Source of the DNA: Pyrrhosoma nymphula
Lineage: Eukaryota; Arthropoda; Insecta; Odonata; Coenagrionidae
Assembly: GCA_963573305.1 (NCBI GenBank)
Contig: OY754339.1
Coordinates: 91,419,838-91,483,837 of the forward strand
Direction of reading: 5' to 3'
DNA: 64,000 nucleotides
How positions within the stretch are numbered: position 1 is the stretch's first letter; every line of letters begins with the position of its first letter. The position numbers and the translations under genes are program-made. The notes under the pieces were generated by a model. That model was not told the origin of the DNA, searched no databases, and saw only the letters and a list, made by a program, of their open reading frames with translations. Positions 1-12,189 of the stretch are shown here, one piece after another.

Positions 1-682
1 AACGAAGAATTGATATTAACATTTAATTTTCCTACCGCTACTGATATGTCTAGCATCTGAGTTAATATAAATGATATATGATTATAATTACATTGATATC
101 GGGATAGGAATTATAGCAATTACAATCAATGAGTTTCTGATGCACTTAAAAAATGTCATTCTATATAACATCAAATGACACTCTCCCCCTTATCCAATGG
201 ATTCAGAAAGAATTCTCCGAAATAACAATGGAGGGCGCCATTTATGGCAAGTACACCCAAAATTTCAAACATTTTTAACTTTTATAAATTTTAATCACCC
301 ATGAAAGACAAATAATGAGTATCATTCCACATATTATTGATAAGAATTCTAAATTACAGCCTGACGCATGGTATGCGTGAAATTTTTAATCTGAAACTTC
401 CTACACATCGCGACTTGTCAAAAAATTAAACTAAATCAACAAAATTGGAATATAAATAATAACTTCACATTATTAACTTTAGCCAATTGAAATAATAACT
501 TGCTAAAATTATTTCTCGTAAAACTGTAACATCATCACAAAGGGATATCCTAGTCTCCGAAAGCATTACCTTTCGATAAAAATTGTGGATGCAAAAGGCG
601 TAGGCGCACGCTTTCATGACTAAATTAAACATTTTATTGTATTTGGAGGATACGGAAACTATTCAAAGTATTATCAACAGCT
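1..682. other. Unassigned AT-rich DNA
   Basis: Low-GC sequence without a long open frame, transposon motif or clear tandem repeat. I see nothing in it that supports a gene. Confidence 0.5.
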
Positions 683-765
683 TAACTGACTAAAGAACTC
701 GGCGCGATATCGGAGAATTCAGGTTCAAATCCCGGTCAAGGCGATTAATTTTCCTCTGTGTAGTT
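683..765 (+). repeat. tRNA-derived SINE head, family A
   Basis: The segment carries a tRNA-like B box (GGTTCAAATCCC) followed by GGTCAAGGCGA and a TTTTCCTCTGTG tail. The same order occurs at 29588-29690, 38641-38745 and 38835-38940. The A-box side is degraded here. It is a retroposed Pol III unit, not a functional tRNA, because the 3' acceptor strand does not pair with a 5' one. Confidence 0.6.
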
Positions 766-2117
766 TCGTAAGAAACATTTATGTTCAGATATAGCAAATT
801 CTGATCTTAATTTCCTCCAAAAAAATACCAATCAAATAAAATTTGAACTTAACAAATGTGCCAAAAGTATAACAGTGATCTTGAAGCTATAGGCATCAGG
901 AGTTTTTACTCTGCTGAAATAAGATGCAAGGATGTGCAATTCGAATACTGTAAGCTGAAATCGATAACGCTAAAACTTTCTTACCAAGGACTTTGGAGCC
1001 CTGAAAAAATTTTAACTTGCAGCAATCATGTTATATTCCTGACCCTTGTTCTCTATAAAAACTAAAACACCCGTTATTATTACAAAGCCATTCAGAAGTG
1101 ACTTAAAATACTATCGTCACCGCTCTGTAACGTTTTCCCGTGTAATTTCCATCGTCACGAAGCTCCGACCTTCGGAGTAATTTTTTTTCGCCCGAGTCTC
1201 ACACACGCCAAACCGAATTGGATGGACGAATTCATTTCGCCGGTGATTTTTAAGGGGACTTTAATAATCTAAAAAAAAAAAATGGCAGAGTAGCGAAACA
1301 GCAATTCGTTTTTCAGCTTTTTTCACACCCATCATCCCTTCATTTTTTGAGGTTTTCGAAAATAAAAACGACAAGGTTGAGAGAGAGAGAGGGGAGCATA
1401 AAAGAATCCATTTTTAATTTCCACAAGCCCCGAGGCGGAGGACATCGAAAATTTTATCGCAATAAAGTCACGTATTTTAATTGAATGACGAATGGGGACG
1501 TTTTCAGTGGCGGGAGAGGTGTGTTGTGGAAGGGGTGCAAATGGAGTGAAATTCAAAGAGGGAGGGGAGGTAGTAGGGGAAGGTTTGGGGATGCGTCCGT
1601 ATTTGCGCCGTGGGTGAATTCACGAAGAGGGGTAAAAAGAGGGTGGGAAGGGACGGTTTGGGGCGGGGTAGATGAGGATAACAGATACATGCTGGAGTGG
1701 GGACACGGCACAGAAGTGTTGGCTCAGTGGGGTGAGGGGGTATAAAAGGTGAGTGGTGGGGGGAGGGGAGAGAGAAAGAGAGAGAGAGGAAAATATGGCG
1801 ACTACGCGTATCCGTGTTTATGTAATCCGTTTGACAAGCGGTGCGGACACCAAAGGAGGCTCAACTCATCCGGGCATTGACATTTTAAAAAGCACCGGCC
1901 GCACGATTGTGAATAAAGTGATGGGACGGAGAAGGGGATGGGTTTGTGGAAAGAGTTCAGAAATTCAGGGAGCTTCGGGAGGATGGGGACGACTACTGGA
2001 GAGGAAGGGAAGGGTGGGGAAAAGGGTTCGAATACAGGGTCAACGGGAATACGGGGTAATAAAAGTGGAAGAAGAATTAAGACCCCTTTCGAATGGGTAG
2101 CTAAGGATTGTAATAAA
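766..2117. other. Unassigned DNA with a purine-rich, G-rich patch
   Basis: No gene recognised. Between about 1485 and 1800 the plus strand is strongly G/A-biased with GGGG runs and a (GA)n stretch near 1768-1790. The open frames there overlap on both strands and look like products of composition bias. Similar G-rich or C-rich patches recur near 4140-4230, 13010-13700 and 18780-18880. Confidence 0.45.
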
Positions 2118-2560
2118 GTCGACCTACACAATACGACGCTGAATCGACGGAAATTCGATATTAAGCACATCAATTCGGCAACACAAGAAACCAGGTATGA
2201 CGATGTATCGACCACGATTCGAAACTTATTGCCCCGATAAATCAGATCGATACGACAAGTTGGATATCACGATTTATCGATACCAATTCAATATTTCTAT
2301 AACGATAAGTCGCGGTGAAGGCTACACACTATGACGCTGAATCGACCTCAATATATTATCTATCAATCAACTTCAAGATCTACTATCAAATTCAATATAT
2401 TTTACACATCAATTCGTCAACACAAAATCCAAATGTGACGATGTATTGACATCGATTCAAAACTTTTTGTCCCGATAAATCAGACCGATACGACAAACTG
2501 AATATCATGATTTATCGAAACCAATTCAACATTTCAATAACGATACGTCAATCAAGTAGA
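2118..2560 (+). repeat. Imperfect tandem duplication, unit about 215-240 bp
   Basis: Two adjacent diverged units share the same order of short blocks: GACGCTGAATCGAC, CACATCAATTCG, CCCGATAAATCAGA, CGATACGACAA and CGATTTATCGA-like segments. The first runs about 2118-2310 and the second about 2320-2555. The second has extra sequence after its first block. CGATAAATC words recur in both orientations. No coding potential is seen. Confidence 0.6.
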
Positions 2561-4980
2561 CACAAAATACGGTGATTCGAGTCGATATTACCTTCGAAAA
2601 GACGATACGGAAGTATGGTTGGTAATTTACTCGAATACTGTGGGTTAATTTGAAAATCATAATGGAAATGAACGACACAGTCAATAATTATTGCCGATGT
2701 AAAGATGGCATTCATGGGTATTTCGAATAGAAGACCGCAATTTTTCCATGTTGTAATATTGTTCCTATCATGGATAAGGCGATAATAATGTCAATAAATA
2801 GTAAATTGCTATGAAAACACGAGTGTTTGGTAGACCTATCCGATTTCACAATGTTTTCTCAAGCTTTTTCCTATAAACAACAGGGCAGATACTACTCTAA
2901 TTAAAGGCGTTGGTGACATTTTCTTGTCACAAATTACGTATCTTAATATCGTTCTGTCACTAGAACACTCTAGTCCACGATAGTCGATGGAATTATATAA
3001 TGGCAACTCTTTCTTTATTACTGTTGTTGGTGAAAAACTACGACAGATGACACAGAAGGAATTTACGATATGGCAAATTAAACGATGTAACTACCATTGA
3101 CTTACATTACAATTGAGAAATCAAGAGACACCCAATATAAACGATACTTTAGTAATAAGTAAATACATCGATTGTAGAAAGCAAAAGGAAAATATTCTAC
3201 AGAATAGCATTGACAAAGGTATATTTGATATTATTTTTGGAATTCGCGAAAGAAATTGCCCGTGTGACGGTTTACTACCTCAAAAGAAAGAAAAAAGTGA
3301 ATACTATTGAGTATCCATTAATAAATAGAGACCAACTTAAAATAAAAACAATACCAAGCTTAGCCAGGAAAACAAAAAGAGTTAACAAAAACAACGTTCT
3401 CTATCACTACAATTTAGTTCCCTATAGGAGTGAAAACTTCAGGTTAAAAAATAAATATTGAGCATTAAATTCCGCTTATAATATTACTTGTCCAAATCGT
3501 AAAATTATGTTTTATTTTTTTTTTAACTCTCCTAATTACTTTCACGTTATGATTGTAGCACGATGTAGCTTTTATTTCATTCTTTTTTTCTTTAATTAGG
3601 CTCGACAATGTTTTCTACTTTGACCAAATCGAGCAAATGAACCGAAGACATACCTGGACTCTGATATAGATATAAGAACGTTTGAACTGTATCATACTGG
3701 GATTTGAGAAGGTAAATCTACTTTTCACAACGTAGTTCATGCATATTACGTATTTCCCTAACTTTATAACGTTTATTACCATTTCTAGGAAGAAACAATT
3801 TGAAACAAGCCTAAATAAGGAATTAAATTTCGTGTATTCCATCAAGGTTTTATTGAGTAATTGCCGGTTTCGCCACATAGATGATATCGGTGACAAGGGC
3901 GACATATGTGACAGGAAATACGTTAGTAGAATCCTCAAAGACGGTTTAATAAGCAATTGTGAGATTCCAAAAAGTTGAGGCTGGAAAATCTTGTGGTGAT
4001 GCTGTAAAAATAAACATATTAATCCCATATGGATATTCACCAATATACCTGACAACATTGACGCGTCAATCCATCTACAATTACAGGATACCTTTCATGC
4101 ATCAAGGTCTTGGCTTTGCGTGTGAAGTGCATTAGATAACTAGAAGTGGGTGGGATGGATGGGGCTAAAATGGGAGGGTATGAGGGTTGAAGTTAGGGGG
4201 AGGGGGAAGGGATTTGGAAGAGCATGAATCGCACAGGGTACCCCCTGTAAAATGGCAAATTGAATAAGCAGACCCAATGAGCGTTAAATGGAAATCAAAT
4301 ATTTAGTCCCCAATTTCAATTCGCGGATTAGGTGGCGAAGCTGCGGGGGGCAGAAGGTTTGGGAGGGGAGGGAACGAGTTATATCTCTATATAGAGAAGA
4401 GATGGCACCGCGGATGAGTACTCGTAGGGGAGGTTCACATTCTGAACAAAGGGGATGAAAAGAGGGGGAGAAAAGATCTGGACAAAAACGCTTCATCGTG
4501 ACGTGAGCGTCGGCGCACGTCCCGTTATTCCTTTGTTTTTTTTCTTATTCACCCGTTATCGCCTCTCTCCATCTCTCCATCTCTCTTCTCTCCCCTCCAC
4601 ACATGCCGACGCTCACATCTCCCGCAATTACCCGGTCGGTGAACGAGATATGCACTCGGACTCGATAGAAATTCTAATCTTTCGCACGATACATATAGAC
4701 GTCACATTTAGTGACGATGCGACCGGGAGATTGATTACCCGCGTAAAATCCACGTGAAAAAGGGAGCATCGAAAGAAAATCATGGATGGTCGATATCAAG
4801 AAAACAACCAAATTCCATTCAATTTTGATAACTTGAAGTGCCTCGGTAACCATAAAATGTTACGAGGAGTGGAAGTTTATTCAGAGAAAATGAAATCACT
4901 TATGTTAGTGGAAAAAATGCAAAGAAGACCTTTGAAAATCAATTTTTTTGACAAATGAAGAATTTAAAGAAATTTAAAGA
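2561..4980. other. Unassigned DNA
   Basis: No recognisable gene or mobile element. A G-rich patch lies near 4140-4230 and a pyrimidine-rich stretch near 4530-4605. The short open frames here lack a recognisable domain and overlap on both strands. Confidence 0.4.
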
Positions 4981-5100
4981 AGCAGGCCCCGGTGGCGGCG
5001 GGGTAAAGCCCTCGCCTTCTAATCCGAGGGTCACGGGTTCGACTCCCGCCTGGGTAGGTTTTTCGCATGCCCAGGACATGGGTGTTTCTGTCAAGTTCTG
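4981..5100 (+). repeat. tRNA-derived SINE head, family B
   Basis: The segment reads GGCCCCGGTGGCGGCGGGG, then GTAAAGC as an A-box-like part and GGGTTCGACTCCC as a good B box, followed by a TTTTTC-containing body. The same head occurs at 8143-8225. It resembles a tRNA in its promoter half but has no closing acceptor stem, so it is a SINE or SINE fragment. Confidence 0.65.
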
Positions 5101-5465
5101 GTGGTTTGGCCCCTGAGAAACCAGATGGATCCATGAGATTAGGATACCATTCGTCTTATCTACGATTAATCTGTAAGTTTCCCCAAACGGTTTTATTGTT
5201 AACTACTTAGGCGCAAGTTTGAGCAGTAGGTAGTAAGCAATAAAACTGTTTGGATGGAATAGCGTTCATTTTATAAAATTGCAAATGTATATTGCTGCAC
5301 AAGTCCCCAACAACATACAAGCACTCCAGGGCTAAATTAAATATTTGCTCAAATAATCGCATTTTCCTGACTATAAAACTAATGCATTACAAATATTCAC
5401 AATTTAATTATAAGCTATTGCAAGTTCTCTCAGCTCACTCGCAGGCATTCCAGCTGACATCATTA

Positions 5466-5510
5466 GACCTGAAGATGCCAGCAGGAAATCCGGCGAAACT
5501 GTTGTCATCA
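5466..5510 (+). ncRNA. Hammerhead-ribozyme-like motif
   Basis: CTGAAGA (5469-5475, fits CUGANGA) plus T, then GCC (5477-5479) that can pair with GGC (5492-5494), then GAAAC (5495-5499). After that, AC and GU flanking TGTT could form a short stem III ending in a UC cleavage dinucleotide. Stem I is not evident. This is a structural reading by eye; folding has not been computed. Confidence 0.35.
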
Positions 5511-5884
5511 AGGATGAACAAATGCGGGAATAATTCGAATACCCTAGAGTTACTGATTCTTGTTTTAAAATTTTTCTTGAAGCTTCACGATTTTAAGGTA
5601 ACATTCACTAGGAGTTGTTAAAATTGATTTTTTAAAGTGAATAAAACAATCCAAGAAGAAATTACATTAGAATAAAAAGAGTAATTGCATGATACCAACT
5701 ACTGCGTGAATGTCATCAAACTTTATATAGTTACCATTCTATGCCAAAGAGTACCAGCTACAGATTTCCTTATTTAGAATAACTTTATTGTGTTTGCTCT
5801 TGACCACCATTAATTAATTGTATGTATTTTACGGAGGGTTGGTCAATGTTTAAAAATTATCACATGTCAATTTCCTTTCGCCAA

Positions 5885-5920
5885 CTTTTCGCTATTTAAT
5901 ATTAGCATCATCAGAGCTAT
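5885..5920 (-). ncRNA. Hammerhead-ribozyme-like motif in left foldback arm
   Basis: On the minus strand CTGATGA (5908-5914) is followed by T, GCTA, a loop, TAGC and GAAA (5887-5890). Stem II is a perfect 4-bp pair and the core bases are intact. A weak stem I could form between GCT before the core and GGC after the cleavage position. The other arm carries the same motif at 6667-6694. Confidence 0.45.
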
Positions 5921-6039
5921 AACAACACTATGTAAGGAAACAGTTATAAATATTTTATAATAATATATAAATATAAATATGTTTATATTCTTGCATAATA
6001 ATAGTACCTTAAGTTGAAAATGATATCATTGAAAATCTA

Positions 6040-6491
6040 CCTTTTTTCTCCGAATATAAGCCGCTCTCGAATATAAGCCGCACCCAGTTTTTGGGGTCTC
6101 ATACAGGGAAATATTTAATGAGCAAATTTAAGCCGCACCCTTTTTAGTGCATCCCGCACTACATATAGTATTAGGTATTAGAATTTCATATCTTTTTTTA
6201 CATTACCTATGTAACTGTGACACAATGTTACCTATATTGTCCTTTAATATATTAATAAATCGTGCACCAATTCGACTTTTTCAGCGTTATTTCTTACTTT
6301 CCCCGTGACTTGGGCGAGTTTAGCTGGCGTCCGCGTGAATCCGAATGGCTGGTTTGCTCAAATCGGTCATTTTGACGATTTTTAAAAGAAAGTTCTCAAA
6401 TTTAAGCCGCACCTCGAATATAAGCCGCACCCCGATTTTGCGGCCCCAAAATCGAGAAAAAAAAGTGCGGCTTATATTCGAAGAAATACGG
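6040..6491. mobile_element. Miniature inverted-repeat element with TA target duplication
   Basis: Both ends carry inverted copies built from CGAATATAAGCCGCAC words. The right end, read inward on the minus strand, starts CCGTATTTCTTCGAATATAA. The related foldback at 12130-12800 shows the uninterrupted site, GAAAATCTA directly followed by TTTCTTG. Here TA sits on each side of the insert (6038-6039 and 6492-6493), so the element is 452 bp with a TA duplication, as for Tc1/mariner-type transposition. No transposase is encoded. Confidence 0.8.
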
Positions 6492-6666
6492 TATTTCTTG
6501 TTATGGATAATGGCAATGGTAACTAAGATTTCTACTGAGTAACAAAACATCAATTTCGACAAAATAAAGCCCAAAATGGACTTGTATAGTTTATAGTGTA
6601 AACTATTTTATATTTATATAATTATAAGATACAGCAACTGTTTCCTTACATTGTGTTTCTATAGCC

Positions 6667-6694
6667 CTGATGATGCGAATATGAAATAGCGAAA
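6667..6694 (+). ncRNA. Hammerhead-ribozyme-like motif in right foldback arm
   Basis: CTGATGA (6667-6673), T, GCGA, loop, TAGC (6687-6690) and GAAA (6691-6694). One stem II pair is lost relative to the left arm (GCTA became GCGA) and the base after GAAA is A rather than C. It looks like a decaying copy. Confidence 0.35.
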
Positions 6695-6748
6695 AAGGAA
6701 ATTGACATATTTTTAACCATTGACCAACCCTCCATAAAATACATACAA

Positions 6749-8142
6749 CTTATTCAGAATATCGGGGGACAGAGAAAAAGAAAAGGAGAGGGTTGGGAGT
6801 CTTTAATGTAGGCCAAAATTCTTATGTTGTTTCCCGTCCTTCCATACATACATTTCGGCCAAGGTAGTCGCGAAAAAAAACGCTGGCACACGTCTTTGCG
6901 AGGTTATCTCACTCCCAAATTTTCAAGTGCCCGTGTCCCAATCTCGAATCTAAATCAGTTCAATCTCATTTGAATTCCATAGTGTACATCGGTAACAGAA
7001 AATTCTCGCGCTAACATTGTGGTTGACTACTTCTGGCGTGCGACTTTACCAAATGACAAGATTACCAGGTACGCCATTTTCTGCTGTATAATAGCCAGCA
7101 AAATACAATTTCTGTATTTAAAAGAAAAAATTGTGTTTTTGTTAAGTTTGTTCTTCCTTTTACTGTTAATTATTAACTATTAACGTTAATGTGGAAATAA
7201 ACACTTTGAATTGGATCGAATTAAGTGTGTGTTTGGATGTTGGAAATTTTTAGTTACTTCCACGTGTCTGACACCCATCAACTTATACTCAAATTAATCG
7301 TCTTGATGAGCTGATTTCAGAAAAAAATGTCAAACGTTTGTTTACGTAAAATACGTTGACTTATTTATGTATTTATATACTTTTCAGTGACTCTCATAAG
7401 AAAAAAACGTTAAGCTGACGTTTGGTTTCGTTCAGACCTTTTTCTCATTTGCATGATTTAATTAGAAATAAAAGTCGTACGAAATCGGTAAGAAGTACCA
7501 ATGGAAAGAAAATTGATTAGAGATTCTTATTTTTATAACCGAATGTTGTTTTCCAGTCGAATTTGCGAAAAATTTAATAAAATGTAACGATAAACTAACA
7601 GACTTTTTGGGTTTTTGAGTCATCGTCCCTGATGCTAATTGTTGAAGCCGAGATTTTTTTTCACTCGGAACTAATTAAGGTATAAATAAAAGAGTACACA
7701 TACTAAGTACTGTTGTAGCAACCGAAAGTTTACCGAGATATTAACTGACAACTGTTAAAATTTGTGAAAAGAAGTTAAGTGTGATAAAGTTTTTAAATAT
7801 ACTTAACTAAATTTCTCACTCATTATTATTTTTTGCGTGTTGTATAGTGAAGACCATATGACATACAAAATACACTGTACTTAACTTCCTACGACTTAAC
7901 TACAAGAACGAGAGGAAGCACGTGATATAACAGACGAACGAATATTGTTATAATCGTGAACAATAATTTAAAGGCATTTTTTTACACAATAACATTTACT
8001 GTCATAAGAAAAGCTTTAAGTCGGTGCAAGGGCTTCTTATTTTGCCTTTATTAAGGTGTATGTTTCACGTCATCCTCTCCATGGGCGGTTAATGAATTTT
8101 TTTGTTGTGTACCTACTTGTGGCCCCGGCGGTTTGCTGTATA
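6749..8142. other. Unassigned AT-rich DNA
   Basis: No open frame with a recognisable domain, and no clear repeat boundaries. I see nothing to annotate. Confidence 0.45.
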
Positions 8143-8277
8143 CTTATTGTGGCCCCGGTGGCGATGGGGTAAAGCCTTCGCCTGCTAAACTGAGGGTCGC
8201 GGGTTCGATTCCCGCCTGAGTAAATTTTTCACCACTGAGTGGATGTTTGTGTTCGTCAATTGTTACATGTTTAAAAC

Positions 8278-8665
8278 CAAGGAGGTTAAAATGAAATGGA
8301 GGAGGCATGACCGTGAACGCTCATGGGCGAAAGTGACGCAAGAATAGGGGTGCTTGGGAAGGATTTTGTGCCGAGTAGGTGTTGCCAAACCAGCCACAAA
8401 ACATCGCTTTGCCTGTGGAACGCTCATGGGCGAAAGTGACGCAAGAATAGGGGTGCTTGGGAAGGATTTTGTGCCGAGTAGGTGTTGCCAAACCAGCCAC
8501 AAAACATCGCTTTGCCTGTGGTTTTTAACTTAGATTTGACGAAAATCAAACGCGACCGCAGGACACGTAAGCCAGAGGAAGGTCTAAACTGTGACGACTG
8601 CAATGGCGGAATTGCCTTCAAGAATAAAGTGGTATATCGCCTCCATTTCTTTTCTAACCTCCTTG
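8278..8665. mobile_element. Non-autonomous DNA transposon with 8-bp target duplications
   Basis: The 388-bp element begins CAAGGAGGTTA and ends with its exact complement TAACCTCCTTG. Similarity of the inverted ends extends to about 27 bp (AAATGGAGG inside). TTTAAAAC flanks it on both sides (8270-8277 and 8666-8673). An 8-bp duplication fits hAT, P or Merlin-type integration, and which one is not decided. It lies within a SINE and contains a perfect tandem duplication. No transposase is encoded. Confidence 0.85.
8315..8520 (+). repeat. Perfect 103-bp tandem duplication
   Basis: The 103-bp unit starting GAACGCTCATGGGCG occupies 8315-8417 and repeats without a visible difference at 8418-8520. 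It lies wholly inside the element at 8278-8665. The overlapping minus-strand frames here are shadows of this duplication. Confidence 0.95.
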
Positions 8666-9294
8666 TTTAAAACACCCGATGTAAAAGGCCGTTTGTGCTG
8701 TTTTCGGGGATGTGGAAATAAATAAAATTAAAAAATAAATAAATGGTATTAGCAATTTGCACGTCACATCATGGGGACTCACCTTATGAAACTGCTATAA
8801 TTTTTTCTTCTTCCCGTTGAATTTCAACGGGCACCCCCTAATAGTTCTATAATAAGTACAAAAAATTCCAGCGGTGGTAAATGGTGCTTTGCATTGGCTT
8901 TGCTAACAACGCAATACAACCGCACAGTCACCTTCCATTCGTTTTAGACCCTGTGAACGATCAATAAGTAGGCAGCGCATTTTTTAGGGAGTATAGTTAA
9001 TGCGCGCTTGAGAGTATCTTGAATAGCCGCATCCGTGATTGATGCTGAAGCGTTGGTTTTCAGGAAATTCGTCAAACATGGAAAATGTAAAGTTATTGTA
9101 AAACATGGATAATGTTTATTTATTACGTGGCGTAAAATAGTTTCCTTTTGAAGCACTTGCTCATAAAACGTATTTGCACAATATTAACGAGAAATCGGCC
9201 GTGACTATTGTATACCCACAATATGCTACCAAATTGCAGATTACCGAACGCTTCGCCTGCACAAATAGTTCCATCAATAGTCGTCCAAGTGCGC

Positions 9295-9869
9295 TTAAGG
9301 TACTTTGTGCGAAAAATTACTTCACCTAGAATTTGATGAATTTGACCTCATTTTAAAGAAAAAAATAACTCTCATCTTTCCAATGATATCAAAATATCAT
9401 TGGAAACTTGCCGAACTACTTTTCGAGCAATTCGACTGAAAATATAAGCTGTTTTACATGGCATAGATTACGGCTGTGCGCTCAAGAGGGAGAATATTAA
9501 AAATAAAAAAATAGGAACTTATAACACCTAGATTTCTTCAAAAAACTAACGGTGTGAATTTTGTATGTCTTCTCAAATATTTATAAAAATTAATCAATTA
9601 CTCACCGCAGTACTTTTTACAGACTCGCAAAAAAAGACTTCTGTTGTGAAGGCGCTTTCGCCGTATGGCGTGAAAAATGAGTCAAGCTAGAAACTTATGT
9701 AGATATATTTATTTAATCACTGAGAATTTTGGTCATGTGTAATATTATTTTTGCGCCATTAATATTATAATATTTACTTCTTTTTTCGCACAGACACTGA
9801 AATTAAAATATAAAATTCGAATATGGTCCCCAATATGACTCAGGAAATATTTCGCTTAAACTACTATAA
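9295..9869 (-). mobile_element. TTAA-ended miniature element (family M1), copy 1
   Basis: This is an inverted-orientation copy of a roughly 560-bp family seen also at 23488, 28786, 29966, 36913 and 42150. The left boundary is TTAAGGTACTTTG and the right is a decayed form of AAACTACCTTAA. Internal landmarks shared by copies are TCAAATTCTAGGTGAA, CAGCTTGTATTTT, CTCCCTCT with GAGCG, GTTAGTTTTTTGA and TGACTCATTTTTT. There is no coding capacity. Terminal TTAA suggests piggyBac- or Kolobok-like target choice. Confidence 0.85.
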
Positions 9870-12129
9870 GTTCGCCGATCTGCACTAACTTCAAAAACTT
9901 GAATCTAAAGCTCGCAGAAAGGATTTGGTTATGAGTCACATTCCTGAGAAGAACATACCATTCCTTCAGCTGGGGAAATTGAGTCGCTAGTGAGTGGTCC
10001 AAGTTTTTCATTCCAGTGAACCAGGTTAGAATCCCGACAGACCGACTCTATTCACAAAGAAAACCCGGAATCCGAGTGTCTGGCAGAGAGAATCTCAAAT
10101 TAAGTAATCCGCTAATCCGATGGTCGGGTGTAATGTCAAACTGGGCCATTCTTTGAAGGTGCACTCTTCATCATTCCTCATTCCCACAAACAACCCGGCC
10201 TTTACTTGTTCGTTTACCCATTTTCAAATGAATTTATCGCTTCAGCAGTTGCACCGATCGTCTCTAATTATATCTACTACCACCTCAAGTAGAGAAATAG
10301 ACATAAATACAAACCATCATCGAACAGTCCTTTAATATTTTAGCACAGAGAATATGGCACAAAATGTTTCTGGAAATTATTTAAAACGTAAAAACTAACA
10401 TCGAATTATCACTATGATCCGGGTATTTGCTCTCAGCTGCCGATCTCCCGGAAGAATATACCATGGGATTCAATCCATTGATGATAAGTCAGAGACCGAC
10501 AATTTGAGTCACCATTTGGGATTGAACGAATAGGTACCAAAGCATTTATTAAGGCAGCGGTGTCTGCAGGTGTCGAAGGCACAACTAAGCGGCGCTCAGA
10601 AAGGATTCGATGGTCGTCTAATGTTGACCATGCAGTAGACGTATAACACGTAATATTTCATGAAACATCACAGTCCTTTACCCGTAGGTTGGTATGATGT
10701 GAGAGGATTGAGCTCACCATGCACTTAGGCTTGCGAAATTCGCACATCAGGGTAGGGGTGATTTTCCACTTCCCTATGCCACCTGCGGTTTATCAGAAAG
10801 ACCAGGTACCCAGAAAATTAGCAAGCTATGGTTTACCTTGACTTATCCAAACAAGCTTCTACCGATGTTGAACTTTGTATCTCAAGCCAGCAGCCCAACT
10901 CTCTAACCGCAGGGCTACCACGCAGTTGGGAATCATGATTATAATGATTATCAAAGCTTGAAGCCTCAAACCAAGGATGTATCTGCATGGTAGGGTTCCC
11001 GCCGCTCATTTCTTTTGATTAAATAACAGTTTCATATAGTTATCTTAAATTTCACCTAAGCTAGGGTTTTTATAATGACAACAGAAGAGATTACATTAGG
11101 AGATAACTAATAGAATGATTGTATCAATACGTTGAATCTATTATCATAGGTTCTTAAGTCTCCTATATGTAAGTCACACAAAACAGAATCCAGTCATTCG
11201 GTGAGATAAATCGCAAGACCACGACATCAAAGTTTTGCACGAATCTGCTAAATTGCACTCCAGGCCATGATAATTAATTCTTCTTCCTTCTGCCAATCGC
11301 TTCCTCTTCCTCATAACATTTTCTCAAAAGGTAACGAGAAGTATTAATTTGAGATAGTACGATGAAGGAAAAAATTATACACTCTAAATACATGTAAGCC
11401 TTTCCTCGACCTCAAATACGGTATTTATCTATCATCGCAAGAGATAAAATCAGCCATTGAAAACACTGAAGAGCTAGCAAAAACATTAAAAGACGAGTTA
11501 AAGGATTGAGGCGTAGATGAAAAATGAAAGAAAAATAAAAGGTAAGAGAAAATTGAGAGGAATGCTGAGAAAGATGTGACGCACATGAATATTCGGCCAA
11601 ACTATAAGTTATTTTTTTAAGGGACAGGCCAACTACCGTCCGAACTGCTCTGGGCACAAATAGATCAATGGTTTTTCGTAAAAAAAAGGTCAAACCTAAG
11701 GGAAAATAATAAAAAACTGAAATTGTGGAAATTGATGGTTCTCACATAGTAGTGTGACTACGATCCGATATCTCGCAAATTCAATCAATTTTGGTGAGAT
11801 TTTGGATAATTCAGTCAATTCAAACAATGGAATGAAAGGCTCCCATAATGAAAATCAGGTGCCAAAGGGGGTAAATTAAGCTAAATACCCGTAGCCCGGA
11901 TTTGTTTGTACTTGAAAATTTAAAACGATAAACGTGGTTGGAAGCCCGGCATTGCAGATCACCATCGCATCAACGCCACGGAATCCTACGACTGAAAACC
12001 CAAACCAAGGACTCCATTCAAAGACAAAAACAAATTGTATTTTTCGTGCTAGTAAAAAATGTACCTACGTGTATAGTGTAACAAGCCGAGCAAGTTCAAC
12101 CCACCCTTTTGCGAAATACAGTGCTTCAA
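9870..12129. other. Unassigned DNA with a tRNA-like SINE fragment
   Basis: No gene recognised. Around 10850-10930 the minus strand reads like a tRNA-derived head (GTGGTAGCCCTGCGG followed by a degraded B box). Around 9985-10045 a degraded B-box-like AGGTTAGAATCCC occurs. The remainder shows no clear structure. Confidence 0.35.
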
Positions 12130-12189
12130 ATTGGATTATATGTATTTTATGGAGGGTTGGTCAATGTTTAAAAAATATTTCAATTTCCT

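Larger units (their letters stand above)
5819..6748. mobile_element. Foldback element, copy 1, split by a nested insertion
   Basis: The ends are inverted copies: TATGTATTTTACGGAGGGTT at 5821 and its near reverse complement at 6726-6745. The arms extend inward about 130 bp and include GAAATTGACAT and the hammerhead-like segment. The middle contains words shared with 12130-12800 (for example TTATGGATAATGG). A second element (6040-6491) interrupts it. No transposase is encoded. Long inverted ends carrying a ribozyme-like motif fit a Penelope-like or retrozyme-derived foldback, but that assignment is inference. Confidence 0.65.
8143..8745 (+). repeat. tRNA-derived SINE, family B, interrupted
   Basis: The head matches 4981-5060: GGCCCCGGTGGCGATGGGG, GTAAAGC and the B box GGGTTCGATTCCC. 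After the foreign element at 8278-8665 the body resumes and ends in an A-rich tail of AATAAATAAA type near 8717-8745. I infer one retroposed copy split by a later insertion. Confidence 0.6.

Noticed and set aside
1332..2240. Cluster of overlapping open frames on both strands
   Set aside because: The purine-rich plus strand suppresses stops. Translations are glycine/arginine-rich and mutually overlapping with no family resemblance.
4981..5060. Possible functional tRNA gene
   Set aside because: The promoter half is tRNA-like but the 5' and 3' ends do not pair, and a second copy with a SINE tail is at 8143.
8263..8621. Two overlapping minus frames with an internal repeated peptide
   Set aside because: The repetition is caused by the 103-bp DNA duplication in a non-coding element.
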